The notes beneath the pieces are model-generated. The model was not told the DNA's origin. It searched no databases and saw only the letters and a list, made by a program, of their open reading frames with translations. Source: JAEXNA01 sp037189585 (GTDB lineage: Bacteria; Vulcanimicrobiota; Xenobia; Xenobiales; JADMJV01). Taken from it: 64,000 nt of DNA. Below are positions 42,742 to 51,547 of this stretch, piece after piece. The stretch spans positions 62,001 to 126,000 of the forward strand of contig JBBCJA010000021.1 of NCBI GenBank assembly GCA_037189585.1, in the 5' to 3' direction. Each line of letters opens with the position of its first letter. Positions within the stretch are counted from its first letter, which is position 1. The position numbers were made by a program, and so were the translations under genes.

Positions 42742-43449
42742 ATGGGTAAGAAAGACAAAAAGTATAAAGCCGCGTTGGAGCAATTCGACAAGAATCAGTC
42801 CTTCGACATAAGCGACGCCGTGGACACCGTGGCCAAGGTAGCCTTCGCGAAATTCGACGAAACCGTCGAGATCCACGTGAAACTGGGCATCGACCCTCGT
42901 AAGAGTGACCAGACTGTCCGTGGAACCACCGTGCTACCGCACGGAACCGGTAAAACCCCTCGCGTGATCGTTTTCACCAAGGGTGATCGCATCAAAGCCG
43001 CTGAGGACGCCGGAGCTGATGAGGCTGGCGCCGAAGAGTTGATCCAGAAGGTTAAGGACGGATTCTCCGACTTCGACATCGCCGTGGCTTCGCCTGACAT
43101 GATGGCTGAGATCGGTAAGAACCTTGGACGTGTCCTGGGACCGAAAATGCCGAACCCGCGTGCTGGCACGGTCGCTCCTGACCCTGCCAAAGCCGTTACC
43201 GAGTTGAAGTCAGGTAAGATCCAGTATCGCGCCGACAAGACTGGAATCGTGCACTGCCCGGTAGGTAAGATCAGCTTCGGAACCGAGAAAATCGTAGACA
43301 ACCTGAAAGTGTTGATGGAGGCCATCGTCAAGGCCAAGCCATCTTCTTCCAAGGGCGCCTACCTTCGCTCGGTTACTATCACCTCGACCATGGGTCCGCC
43401 CGTGAAAGTCGACACGGCCAAAGCCGCCGCTCTGGGTGGACTCAAGTAA
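42742..43449 (+). CDS. rplA: Ribosomal protein uL1
   Basis: 50S stalk protein; in many bacteria also represses its own operon. The family signatures MGKKDKKYKAAL, VRGTTVLPHGTGK, GRVLGPKMPNPRAGTV and TSTMGPPVKVD are present; 235 aa is standard. AGGAGG precedes the ATG at 42742. It is followed directly by a terminator rather than by rplJ-rplL. Confidence 0.98.
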   Translation: MGKKDKKYKAALEQFDKNQSFDISDAVDTVAKVAFAKFDETVEIHVKLGIDPRKSDQTVRGTTVLPHGTGKTPRVIVFTKGDRIKAAEDAGADEAGAEELIQKVKDGFSDFDIAVASPDMMAEIGKNLGRVLGPKMPNPRAGTVAPDPAKAVTELKSGKIQYRADKTGIVHCPVGKISFGTEKIVDNLKVLMEAIVKAKPSSSKGAYLRSVTITSTMGPPVKVDTAKAAALGGLK

Positions 43450-43468
43450 GAGTCCTCGGAGCTTCGAA

Positions 43469-43504
43469 AAGCCTCTTCTCGTGTAACCGGGGAGAGGCTT
43501 TTTT
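43469..43504 (+). terminator. Rho-independent terminator after rplA
   Basis: A stem aagcctct.../...agaggctt with additional pairs, loop gtgtaacc, then TTTTTT. It ends the secE-nusG-rplK-rplA unit. Confidence 0.9.
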
Positions 43505-43542
43505 ATTGAAGGTCCTGTCCTGATCTCCCCTGAAAGCCAGGC

Positions 43543-44727
43543 GTGGTGAAAGTCTGTCTTCTCAATATACTGCTGCTCTGCTTACCACTGGCGACGACCG
43601 CTCTGGGTCGAGAAGGCGACGTGATTGTCTCTGTCCCCAACTCTGTCGGACCAGTTCGTTTTGAGCAGACCGAGGCACAGATCCTAGAACTCGGCCCAGT
43701 CTACGAGGGCTACCACTTCTATCGAGACCGGGCTTGGGACCTCATCTGGGTGTGGCCCGACGAGCCAACGCGACGCGTGGGAGCATGCCTTGCGGATTAT
43801 CCCGACGAACGTCCGGCTTTTCTCGTCATACGCGGTAAAGACTCGCGCTACGTCTTGCCCAACGGCCTCCGCCTTGGCTCGACTATCGACCAGCTACAAA
43901 AACTCAACGGCAAACCGTTTGCTCTTAGAGGTGTCTATCAAGAGGATGCCGGCGAGGTCCTCAATTGGTTTGGCGGAGCTCTGGAAAGTCAACTGCCCAG
44001 AGTGACGTTTTTTGTCCATCCGCGCTTGGACTACGGCCGATTGTCCAGCACGGACATCGAGACGTTGTCTAAACCTCTACTGATGTCCAACGATGCCGCT
44101 CTCAAAAAAGCTCTATTCGCCGTAGGCCAAATTCAAATCGATCGACCGGCGACTTCCACGCGGGGGCCGGCCTATACCGACCTTCGCGCTCAAGAGCCTG
44201 TCTTCTCAGACAATCAGGGGCGTACAGTATATTCGTTGACTCCCGACACGACGTTGATTATGCAAACCGAGGGCAGGGAGGATCACGGGACCGATTCGAC
44301 ACTCCTGAAGTTAGAAAAAAAGGGCACGGATGGAAGCCCTGAAGTCGTAGCTTCCATCGAGCTCGACTTCGCTTGGGATTCGCGCACAATCCTCACGACA
44401 ACTTTGGTCGATGGAGGAGCCGCGGCGGGACTAGGCTTCGCTGGATACAGCGAGGGCGGGGTGCTGTCCACGATCATGTGGAACCCAACACTCGGAAAGG
44501 CCCAGCTCTCCCTGTTCTCGGCTCCCTGGGGGAGCTCGCGAATTCCTGCCTATGAGCTCTTGCAAGACGAGAGGGGTGTTCTAGCGGTTCGCCGGGTCTG
44601 GAAGTGGCCGGACGGCGAGCTGCACCGAGATCCCCCCGAGTACATTTGGGACGGGGAAAGTTTCCGGTTTTCCAACGGGTCAAAGTATCGCTTCGGAACT
44701 TCTTACCCTAAGGAAGAGCTACCGTGA
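43543..44727 (+). CDS. Secreted protein of unknown function
   Basis: A 394-aa protein with a GTG start (GTG GTG AAA; the second GTG at 43546 is equally possible) and a Sec signal (core CLLNILLLCLPLATTALG). The mature part is beta-rich, with repeated Trp/Tyr/Phe and a segment NGLRLGSTIDQLQKLNGKPF that resembles the PGxSIGxxxLG-type segment in the lipoprotein at 1350-2681. No enzyme motif is seen. It starts after the rplA terminator, so it must be transcribed from its own promoter, which I cannot identify. Confidence 0.7.
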   Translation: MVKVCLLNILLLCLPLATTALGREGDVIVSVPNSVGPVRFEQTEAQILELGPVYEGYHFYRDRAWDLIWVWPDEPTRRVGACLADYPDERPAFLVIRGKDSRYVLPNGLRLGSTIDQLQKLNGKPFALRGVYQEDAGEVLNWFGGALESQLPRVTFFVHPRLDYGRLSSTDIETLSKPLLMSNDAALKKALFAVGQIQIDRPATSTRGPAYTDLRAQEPVFSDNQGRTVYSLTPDTTLIMQTEGREDHGTDSTLLKLEKKGTDGSPEVVASIELDFAWDSRTILTTTLVDGGAAAGLGFAGYSEGGVLSTIMWNPTLGKAQLSLFSAPWGSSRIPAYELLQDERGVLAVRRVWKWPDGELHRDPPEYIWDGESFRFSNGSKYRFGTSYPKEELP

Positions 44728-44767
44728 CCTCCGAAGGTTTTGCTCTTGGAGCGTGCAATCTCCGCCA

Positions 44768-45706
44768 ATGAGACTTTCCCTTACCTTTCGCAGCCTACTC
44801 CTGTCACTTGTTCTACTGACCGCCTGTTGGGCCCAACCGGAGGCCCGCTGGGCGCTGGTGCTCCACGGCGGCGCCGGCTATGACCCCGCCGCTATGACAC
44901 CCGAGCGGATCAAACAGGTTGAGGAAGGGCTGACCCAGGCCCTCCAGACAGGCGTGGACGTGCTCAAGAATGGAGGAACGGCCCTCGAATGTGTGGAGAA
45001 GGTGGTTCTCGTCCTCGAGGAGCGCCCGGAGTTCAACGCCGGTAAGGGCGCGGTCTTCAATTCCGAAGGCAAGCACGAATTGGACGCCTCCATCATGGAT
45101 GGGCGAGACCGGTCGTGTGGCGCTGTCGCCGGAGTTCGCACCGTGCGCAACCCGGTCAGTTTGGCCCGCCTGGTGATGACCCAAACCCGACACGTGATGC
45201 TGGTCGGGGATGGCGCCGAACAGTTCGCCACCGAACAAGGAGTGGAGCGAGTCGACAACAGTTGGTTCGACACCCCCGAAGCGAAAGCCGCCTTCGAGAA
45301 AAGCAAAGGCACCGTGGGCTGCGCCGCCTTGGACCAACATGGAAACATCGCCGCCGCCACGTCTACCGGGGGACTGACCAACAAGAAGTGGGGCAGGGTA
45401 GGGGACTCTCCCGTCATCGGTGCCGGCACCTACGCCGACAATCAGTCCTGTGGCGTCTCCTGCACCGGGACCGGCGAGGAGTACATTCGTCGTTCCATCG
45501 CTCACGACATCAGTGCCCGCATGCTCTACGGTAAGGATACCCTAGCCGCAGCGGCACAAGGGGCGCTCGATAGCCTGCCCGACGACACCGGCGGCATCAT
45601 CGCCGTGGGGAAGAATGGTGAGATTGTGCTACTGTTCAACACCACCGGAATGGCACGCGGTGCCGCCGACTCGAAAGGACGCTTCGAAATCGGATTGGGA
45701 CGGTAA
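44768..45706 (+). CDS. iaaA: Isoaspartyl peptidase / L-asparaginase (plant type)
   Basis: An Ntn-hydrolase that self-cleaves before its catalytic Thr. The processing site and pocket are in GNIAAATSTGGLTNKKWGR followed by GDSPVIGAGTYAD; the N-terminal LVLHGGAGYDP is diagnostic. The mature enzyme is full length (about 290 aa). The N-terminus is a signal peptide whose LLTAC could act as a lipobox, so it may be exported or lipid-anchored, unlike cytosolic EcAIII. A GTG at 44753 is an alternative start. It would degrade isoaspartyl dipeptides or asparagine. Confidence 0.9.
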   Translation: MRLSLTFRSLLLSLVLLTACWAQPEARWALVLHGGAGYDPAAMTPERIKQVEEGLTQALQTGVDVLKNGGTALECVEKVVLVLEERPEFNAGKGAVFNSEGKHELDASIMDGRDRSCGAVAGVRTVRNPVSLARLVMTQTRHVMLVGDGAEQFATEQGVERVDNSWFDTPEAKAAFEKSKGTVGCAALDQHGNIAAATSTGGLTNKKWGRVGDSPVIGAGTYADNQSCGVSCTGTGEEYIRRSIAHDISARMLYGKDTLAAAAQGALDSLPDDTGGIIAVGKNGEIVLLFNTTGMARGAADSKGRFEIGLGR

Positions 45707-45823
45707 AGAGGACCCATGTCGCCATCGCCTGTTCCGCATTTTGTCCCCAAGATGTACCCGGAGTTTTTCATGTTCCGACTATACAGAGCGCACAACAGGC
45801 ACCCCTGAGAAGCATAAAACCCT

Positions 45824-45904
45824 TGATTTCTCAAGGGTTTTATTTGGTGGGCAGGGACGGATTCGAACCGCCGTACGGAAACCCGAGCAGATTTACAGTC
45901 TGCC
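45824..45904 (-). repeat. Distal attachment-site copy (tRNA-Tyr 3' half)
   Basis: Exact 81-bp copy of 47498-47578. It includes the terminator, CCA end, T arm, variable arm and anticodon arm of tRNA-Tyr but lacks the 5' half; identity stops after gtctgcc. It is therefore a pseudo-tRNA fragment, not a functional gene. Confidence 0.92.
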
Positions 45905-45939
45905 TTCCATCCCTGTCTTCTCAAGGTTCTCACGGTGGG

Positions 45940-45958
45940 TGATCTCAAAACGATCACA
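45940..45958. promoter_or_regulatory. Palindromic site at the left end of the element
   Basis: tgatctcaaaacgatcaca, a TGATC-GATCA palindrome, matches 47404-47422 (tgatctcaatttgatcaca) at 16 of 19 positions and is followed in both places by gtgttcc after a short gap. It lies 36 bp inside the distal att copy. Possible recombinase arm-type or operator site. Confidence 0.45.
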
Positions 45959-46029
45959 AGTGTTCCTAAAACGGCTCCCAGAGGAGCGGAGATCTCGGCG
46001 GACAATACAGGCTTTGGGAAAGACAGAAC

Positions 46030-46081
46030 CCCCGGGCAACCGGGGCGCTCTGAAAGCACGGGGCTACGGCTTCGGGAGAGC
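46030..46081 (+). promoter_or_regulatory. Structured leader before the 32-aa membrane peptide
   Basis: A hairpin ccccgg-GCAA-ccgggg (GNRA tetraloop) is followed by a second stem gctct/agagc with inner aagc/gctt. The part aaagcacggggctacgg recalls the second half of c-di-GMP-I (GEMM) aptamers, but the receptor half is missing, so a true riboswitch is doubtful. Confidence 0.3.
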
Positions 46082-46113
46082 AGAGCGATATCAAAAAGAA
46101 GGAGCGCAGTCCG

Positions 46114-46212
46114 ATGTCTTTCCGTCGACGCGACTGCACTCCCGTGGGGGTCATTGTGGCTGTTGTCGCAGCCGCAATGATTCTTGCCGTCTCCAGTTTA
46201 CTGGTGCGGTAA
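46114..46212 (+). CDS. 32-aa single-TM peptide
   Basis: A short ORF with a good ribosome site (AAGGAG, 9 nt before ATG). The peptide starts MSFRRRDCTPVG, a positively charged N-terminus, followed by one hydrophobic helix (VIVAVVAAAMILAVSSLL) and ends VR. It is inside the tRNA-Tyr element and followed by a hairpin terminator at 46231-46256. This composition is typical of small membrane or type I toxin-like peptides, but no antitoxin RNA was demonstrated. Confidence 0.45.
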   Translation: MSFRRRDCTPVGVIVAVVAAAMILAVSSLLVR

Positions 46213-46230
46213 CGCGGGAGTCAATCCCTC

Positions 46231-46256
46231 GGGCAGTCCTCGCAAGGGGACTGCCC
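46231..46256 (+). terminator. Hairpin terminator after the 32-aa ORF
   Basis: A perfect 9-bp stem gggcagtcc/ggactgccc with loop tcgcaagg, followed by ctctcttt. It lies 18 bp beyond the small ORF stop. Confidence 0.6.
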
Positions 46257-46346
46257 CTCTCTTTCGGAGGCCTACTCGACGATCCGGAGGTGACCTCTTC
46301 GCCCTAACCCAGTACTCTCCGGACTCAAGAGGGGCGATTGTCAAAA

Positions 46347-47197
46347 TCACTCGTCAGATGCTTTTGAACGACGACACCAGAGCCATGCAGCAGATCCTTT
46401 GAGCCACTGACTTCCCAGCTTGAGCTGTTCTTCAACCACCCTTCGAAGCCGCTGACTCATGGGAATGGTTCGACCTTCGTGCATCAGGGCGACCGTCTTT
46501 GTTTCCGGTAAGCTGATAGTATTCGCTACGAGGTCAACGTACTCGACGCGGCAACGGAATTGCTCTTCCTGGCGGAAGCCGGATATGGCGAAATCCACGA
46601 GACGCCATTCGTCGGCAGTCATCTCGGTTCGGAGTAGGAGCTCTTCATTCTGTCCAAGTTTTCTTCGTCGACCGCGAGGTTCTTTGAGACATACATACCC
46701 TGAAATGGGATTGAAGCGGATCATTCGGCGACGAACGGCTTCGGCAAAAATTTTATGAAGTCGGGTTGTATACCGGTTGATTCTAGCTGGCGAGAGCCCA
46801 TGACCGAGCCAGACCGCCTGCTGAGTAGCGATATGATCAATCGTGAGTTCATGCCAGAGCATGTCCTCACCCAAAATCTTTATCCACTCAGCTTCCATCG
46901 CCGCATGATTGCCAGAATCTTTGTTTGTCAACTCATCCTGGACTCTTAGGCATTTGCAAAGGTCGACGATCCTCATGTTCGCCTGAACATTGGCCACCCG
47001 TTCCTCAGGAAACAACTTGGCTAGCCGGGCTTCCTCTTTGATCTAATAAGATATCGAGTTGCCTGGGTTTTCGTCCCTACAAGGCGTTCAATATTTTTCT
47101 TCCCTACTCGCACTCGTACCCAGTAGCGGCCCTTGGGATCCACGCAGAGTCCCGGGATAGCACCCTTTTCTGGCTTTGTCAAAACAGGTCGACCCAT
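46347..47197 (-). pseudogene. int: Tyrosine recombinase (integrase), frameshifted and truncated
   Basis: The N-terminal arm-binding part begins MGRPVLTKPEKGAIPGLCVD at 47197, with AGGAGGAGC 8 nt upstream, and runs to a stop at 47021. The core-binding helices and start of the catalytic domain continue in another frame (about 47040-46347: ARINRYTTRLHKIFAEAVRR, then AISGFRQEEQFRC with the first catalytic Arg and a LPETKT beta-hairpin Lys). A frameshift near 47038 separates them. The distal HxxR, H/W and nucleophilic Tyr are absent, the frame ending in SKASDE, so the gene is dead. Position next to tRNA-Tyr and orientation away from it fit the element's own integrase. Confidence 0.85.
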
Positions 47198-47354
47198 CTT
47201 CTTGCTCCTCCTGACGACTACTTGGGGAAGGCCGCCACGTCGGCGGAGGCCTCTGACGAGACATAAAAAGAAAGGCCTCATCCTCTAGCAAATTCTCTTG
47301 GCTGGGAATCTAGAGGCGGGCCCTAACGATGTTCTTTGACAATCGCATATAGCT

Positions 47355-47381
47355 GCCCGGCAGGTTGGCCACCTGCCGGGC
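47355..47381. other. Perfect 11-bp hairpin upstream of the integrase
   Basis: gcccggcaggt and acctgccgggc pair exactly around tggcc. It lies between the integrase start and the tRNA-Tyr att copy, in a 236-bp gap otherwise without genes. It could be a terminator shielding the integrase from tRNA transcription, or a recombination-site structure. Confidence 0.55.
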
Positions 47382-47403
47382 GGGGTTCTTACCCCAAGAC
47401 GCG

Positions 47404-47422
47404 TGATCTCAATTTGATCACA
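47404..47422. promoter_or_regulatory. Palindromic site at the right end of the element
   Basis: tgatctcaatttgatcaca, partner of the site at 45940-45958, about 76 bp from the proximal att copy. See that entry. Confidence 0.45.
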
Positions 47423-47518
47423 TACGTGTTCCACACGATGCCCACTTATGCGTCTTTGTCGCTCTAAGTCATCAAGAGGCTTAAAGCAGAAAACCCCTGA
47501 TTTCTCAAGGGTTTTATT

Positions 47519-47604
47519 TGGTGGGCAGGGACGGATTCGAACCGCCGTACGGAAACCCGAGCAGATTTACAGTCTGCCGCCTTTAACCACTCGGCCACCT
47601 ACCC
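47519..47604 (-). tRNA. tRNA-Tyr (GTA)
   Basis: A class II tRNA of 86 nt on the minus strand. The acceptor gggtagg pairs with cctgccc, anticodon loop ctgtaaa gives GTA, there is a long variable arm, and CCA is encoded. A hairpin (aaaccc...gggttt, loop gaaa) just beyond its 3' end, about 47492-47516, looks like a terminator. Its 3' half is the integration target of the neighbouring element. Confidence 0.96.
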
Positions 47605-47779
47605 GTGGCGAATGCGGCTATTCTACGGACCCGCTCTCTCTCTGTCAAGCGCGGTGAGAAGGGAATTCAAAGGAAGAATTTTACATAAAGTTCATCTTTC
47701 TCACACCGAGGCTGTTTCTCCACTATTCTTGGACGTTAGTTTATAGAGGAAAGAGATCATCGCTGGAAAGAGATAACCT

Positions 47780-48451
47780 ATGCCCGCGCTGCACTGCTTG
47801 ATACAGCACTTGGAAAATGACGGTTTGCACTCGCTCGGTTCGGGTTGGCGAACATGGTTTCAACAAGTGACCGAACAACTGGAGTTCGACGACACTTTAG
47901 AGCCTCACTCCGCGGACCAGATCGCCGAAGCGCTGGCACGCTTGACTGCCGCCATAACGGCGGAGCGGGATAGCTCCCTTGAGATCGACCGGCTGCTTTC
48001 TCTTTATCACCACTATCTCCATGGGCTCCCCTTAGAAGCGCGATGGCGGGCTCGCGCCGCTGGCTTGGGAACGGCCCAGCTCGATAGCGGTACCTGGAGT
48101 GACCTCCACTTGGCCCTGGAGGCCGTCAGAGACGGAGAGCACCATCTGGTTGAACCCTGGCTTGAGGAAACGGAAGAGGCCTTCTTGAGCGCCTGGGAAA
48201 GTTACGAAAGAAGCGATGTCTTGGACTCGGAGATCACCTCCGAATCGGTCCTCGGTCATCACCTTCTGCTTGAAGGAATCGAGTACTGGATGGCGGCGTT
48301 AGTCGAGTTTCGTGACAACATTCATGATGTTGACCACACGCGTGTCATGGAACTGGCCGAAATGGGTCAGCGCCTTCTGATCGCCGTGCAACTGATGGAA
48401 GAGGAGACCCAGGATCCTGTGTCGCGCTTTGCCGCCGCCTGGGGAAACTAG
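47780..48451 (+). CDS. Acidic helical protein of unknown function
   Basis: A 223-aa, strongly acidic, all-helical protein (Glu/Asp/Leu-rich, many Trp and His), with no signal or TM segment. The start has GGAAAGAGAT upstream. Its stop lies 2 bp before the ATG of the 1005-aa repeat protein, so translation is coupled. Small acidic helical proteins encoded directly before large exported proteins are often their chaperones or adaptors, which is only inference here. No family was recognised. Confidence 0.65.
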   Translation: MPALHCLIQHLENDGLHSLGSGWRTWFQQVTEQLEFDDTLEPHSADQIAEALARLTAAITAERDSSLEIDRLLSLYHHYLHGLPLEARWRARAAGLGTAQLDSGTWSDLHLALEAVRDGEHHLVEPWLEETEEAFLSAWESYERSDVLDSEITSESVLGHHLLLEGIEYWMAALVEFRDNIHDVDHTRVMELAEMGQRLLIAVQLMEEETQDPVSRFAAAWGN

Positions 48452-48453
48452 CT

Positions 48454-51400
48454 ATGAGAGTTGGAGACGAAAGTAGCAGCCCGAGGACCACAGAAACCAG
48501 GCGCGCGAAAACCAGCGATGCGACCACGACACCCAAGGTCACCAAGAAATCATCACCCGAAAGCCAGCCGGTCGCTAAAGAGAAGACTCCGACATCGACT
48601 CCGGCTAAGGCACTAGACCGCAAATCCGATGGAGTACCTAGCAATCCCGCGGCCTCACGCGATCTCGTTCGTCGCCAATCTTCCACGGCTGCCTCTCTCA
48701 CCAGCCGTCCCTCCAGCTTCGGCGCGGTCTCAGGCCCGGTGCGCAAGGCCTCCTCTGGCCAAGATGGGAAAAAGGGCGACCAGGCTCATCTGGTCGACAA
48801 CCCACTTGAGGAAGAACAACGGACTGATGTCAAGACTCCCAAGCCGTTCCGAGTGGGCAGTCCGCAGCCGAAGCTCCCGACCTTCGAGGGGCAGAAACCC
48901 TCTCACAAAGAGGTCTCGGAAACCGGCCGTAAAGTCGAAACTTTTGAAAAAGACGGTGTCACTTATACCCGGACCTCCTACAAAGGTGAGGTGACGACCA
49001 GCTACACCCAGGACGGAGTCGACTATAGCGGCAAAGTCAATAAGGACGGCACCTCCGAAGTCGAACTTGAGCAACGAACAGGAGACGGCGTCCAATCACG
49101 AACCATCGAGTACAATGCCAAGGGTAAGGTCAAAACCGACTCGTCCCACTCTTCGGAGATCTATGGGCCGAAGGACTACCAGGTTCGCAAAGTAACCCTG
49201 GGAGCCAACGGTGTAAGAACCGTGGAGGAAACGGTTAGCCGCCCCGACGGCGGATTGGCGACTTTGAACCGAACAAAGCAACCCGACGGGCGGGTGAAGG
49301 AAGTCTACAAATACAAGGGCGACCAGGGCACCGTTAACCGCACCACCGATCAGGCGACGGATGGAACTTCCGAAACTCGAACCGAGCGCGGCTACCGTGT
49401 CGACTCTCCGCTAGAAGATGTCCTGGCCGATCAGGGAGTACGGCAGCCCAAACTTCCAGGTGCCGCCAAAGGCAGGGTAGCCGACCTTCCATCCGGTCAG
49501 CGCGAGGAGACGGTCGTGCGAGAGGTGGAAGTGAGCACCTCCAACGCCAAAGGCAAGGAAAAACTCGAGTACTCTGAGGAAACCTACTCTCAAACCTCCA
49601 CCGATGTCGACTACGAACCTAGCACCTACTTTCCCATTGACGGGCTGGAGAACGCCGACGGGTCAGTGACCCGAACGATAACAAAGGCGCGCGCTCGGGA
49701 CGAAGACGGAAAGCTGGTGGAATCGACCGGAGCTTCCCAAAGCGTGACCCTTAAAGGTAGGCGCTCGGATAAACACGGTGGGGGCGAGCTGAGTGTCACC
49801 GGTACGGAATCCTGGAATGGCAAAGGTGAGAGCTCCAGCACCTTCGCCACGGACGGCTTCCAGGGTATAGATCACGGCAGAGATCTCTCGAAATCTCCCG
49901 ACTCCGCCTTCAAAGTCTCCATCGGTGGACAGAAGAAACAGCTAAAGCTTCCCGACGGCAAGGTCAATCCTCGAGGCGCCTACCTCAAAGGCGCTCCCGA
50001 CTGGCTAAGCGGCGCTTCCGGCCAGAAGGAGGGGCGAGAGTACGATCCCCTGGACTACAGCGTGACCATCAATCGTGACGCCAAGGGGAAGACCACCTCG
50101 GAAAACGTCACCGTGAGCGAGACGGACGAGAAGGGGAATGGGCGAACCATCACCGGTACCGAGGCCGGCGGCCAGATCAGCTGGACCTACGCCAACTATT
50201 CCAACGACGGCCAGAACTACAAGAAGCAGACCGTATTCGAGGGAACTGACCTTTCGGTCTACGAGAGGCACGAAGTTACCGGTCCGGGGCAGTTCAAGAC
50301 GAGCTCGGAAACACGCGACGGCGACAAAAAGATCGCGACCAGCGACACTTCTCGCCAGAAAGTTTCCGAACAGGCGCTACGCCAATACGTGCAAGACGGT
50401 CAGTTGACCGACGCGCAGCTAAGTCGCATGCTACGGGACGGTCCGCCCTACTACATGGAGCGTCACAGCGAACACGCCGAGCCTTGGAAAGACAAGGACG
50501 GAAACTTGCACGAAGGCAAAGATCGTAAAGGCAAGGCCTATCCCTTACAGCCTGGCCATGACATAGAATCTTTCACCGTCAAGAACGAACGTGGCTATGC
50601 CGTTTCTGAAACCTATCATCAGCAGTTCGACAAAGACGGAAATGCCAAGGATTCACGTCTAAAAACAGTCACTGACCCTAAGGATGACCCACCGATTAGC
50701 GGCCGCGTTACTCAAAGGGAGCGCACCTCCTCCGGAGGCTACCGAGTGACCGGCAGCAGTGAAATTCAGGTTGATGCTAAGGGCAAATTGACCTATGACG
50801 GAAAAGAGGTCGGAAAGTTCGACTTCGCGGACGGCGATTTCAGGAAAATGCTCGAAGACGACGAGCTCGGTGCGAAAGACATCCTGGGTTTCGTGGCGGG
50901 CGTGGCTCAAGCCGGACAGGATGCTCCAAGGCTCAGTAGATTCGCCGGTGGTCGCTTTAGTCTGACAGGAGAGGCGGGGAACCTAGCCAAGGTTAGCCGT
51001 GTCTCCGACATCTTTGGTGTCTATTCCGGAACCCAAAGCCTGTTTTCAGGGATTGGCAAGGGTGACGGTAGAGCTGTGGTGGAAGGCTTGGGAGACATCG
51101 CGGGAGGTCTGAACAGCCTGGCCGCCGCCACCTCCGCCTGGGGCGGAAGCACGCGTGTAGGCACGACGGCTAGCCGATTTTCAACCTTGTCTGAAGGGTC
51201 GACCGTTCTAGGCAAATTTCTGGGCGGAGCTGGTGGAGCCATCGGGTTGGGATTCGGTCTCTACGATACCTTCACCGCCGACACGACCCGAGGCAAAGTT
51301 TCCGGCGGCTTGTCCGCGGCCGCTGGGGCTGTAGCACTCGGCTCAGCCTGGTTTGGGCCGCCGGGATGGGTCTTCGGAGGACTCATCTCGGGTGGGCTTA

Positions 51401-51471
51401 CCATCGCCTCGGTTCTTGTGGGTCAAGAAGACCAGCGCCGCACGGCGGATATTGACGAGAGGCTTTATTAG
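48454..51471 (+). CDS. Large beta-repeat protein with glycine-rich hydrophobic C-terminus
   Basis: A 1005-aa protein in three zones. Residues 1-130 are disordered, Ser/Thr/Lys/Pro-rich. Residues about 140-800 form YD/RHS-like beta-hairpin repeats of the type xYxxDGxxTxxxxTxxxDGT (for example YTQDGVDYSGKVNKDGT and NRDAKGKTTSENVTVSE). The last 200 residues are Gly/Ala-rich and hydrophobic (VSRVSDIFGVYSGTQSLF, LGKFLGGAGGAIGLGFGLYD, SAAAGAVALGSAWFGPPGW), with several possible membrane-inserting helices. There is no Sec signal peptide, no cysteine in the segments I checked and no enzyme motif. The layout suggests a large surface or secreted effector with a membrane-active C-terminus. Known family not recognised. 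Confidence 0.65.
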   Translation: MRVGDESSSPRTTETRRAKTSDATTTPKVTKKSSPESQPVAKEKTPTSTPAKALDRKSDGVPSNPAASRDLVRRQSSTAASLTSRPSSFGAVSGPVRKASSGQDGKKGDQAHLVDNPLEEEQRTDVKTPKPFRVGSPQPKLPTFEGQKPSHKEVSETGRKVETFEKDGVTYTRTSYKGEVTTSYTQDGVDYSGKVNKDGTSEVELEQRTGDGVQSRTIEYNAKGKVKTDSSHSSEIYGPKDYQVRKVTLGANGVRTVEETVSRPDGGLATLNRTKQPDGRVKEVYKYKGDQGTVNRTTDQATDGTSETRTERGYRVDSPLEDVLADQGVRQPKLPGAAKGRVADLPSGQREETVVREVEVSTSNAKGKEKLEYSEETYSQTSTDVDYEPSTYFPIDGLENADGSVTRTITKARARDEDGKLVESTGASQSVTLKGRRSDKHGGGELSVTGTESWNGKGESSSTFATDGFQGIDHGRDLSKSPDSAFKVSIGGQKKQLKLPDGKVNPRGAYLKGAPDWLSGASGQKEGREYDPLDYSVTINRDAKGKTTSENVTVSETDEKGNGRTITGTEAGGQISWTYANYSNDGQNYKKQTVFEGTDLSVYERHEVTGPGQFKTSSETRDGDKKIATSDTSRQKVSEQALRQYVQDGQLTDAQLSRMLRDGPPYYMERHSEHAEPWKDKDGNLHEGKDRKGKAYPLQPGHDIESFTVKNERGYAVSETYHQQFDKDGNAKDSRLKTVTDPKDDPPISGRVTQRERTSSGGYRVTGSSEIQVDAKGKLTYDGKEVGKFDFADGDFRKMLEDDELGAKDILGFVAGVAQAGQDAPRLSRFAGGRFSLTGEAGNLAKVSRVSDIFGVYSGTQSLFSGIGKGDGRAVVEGLGDIAGGLNSLAAATSAWGGSTRVGTTASRFSTLSEGSTVLGKFLGGAGGAIGLGFGLYDTFTADTTRGKVSGGLSAAAGAVALGSAWFGPPGWVFGGLISGGLTIASVLVGQEDQRRTADIDERLY

Positions 51472-51547
51472 CGTGTGGTGATTTCGGAGTGTGCGCTTTC
51501 ATTTCGTTTGAAGGAGAACGTTGATCGACTGTGAAGAGGCTGTCGCT

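Larger units (their letters stand above)
45824..47604. mobile_element. Decayed integrative element in tRNA-Tyr
   Basis: An 81-bp segment containing the 3' half of tRNA-Tyr and the following terminator occurs twice, at 45824-45904 and 47498-47578, with no mismatch. The full tRNA gene is at the right end (minus strand). Between them lie a frameshifted and truncated tyrosine recombinase reading away from the tRNA, a 32-aa membrane peptide, and matching palindromic sites close to both ends. This is the classical arrangement of attL and attR around an integrated genomic island, here reduced to about 1.7 kb. Confidence 0.88.

Noticed and set aside
45845..45904. Second tRNA-Tyr gene
   Set aside because: The 5' half (acceptor 5' strand and D arm) is missing, so it is an attachment-site fragment.
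46030..46081. c-di-GMP-I (GEMM) riboswitch
   Set aside because: Only a short string of the second half fits; the GGGCAAACC/ACGCAAAGCC core order and tetraloop receptor are not present. Kept only as a structured leader.
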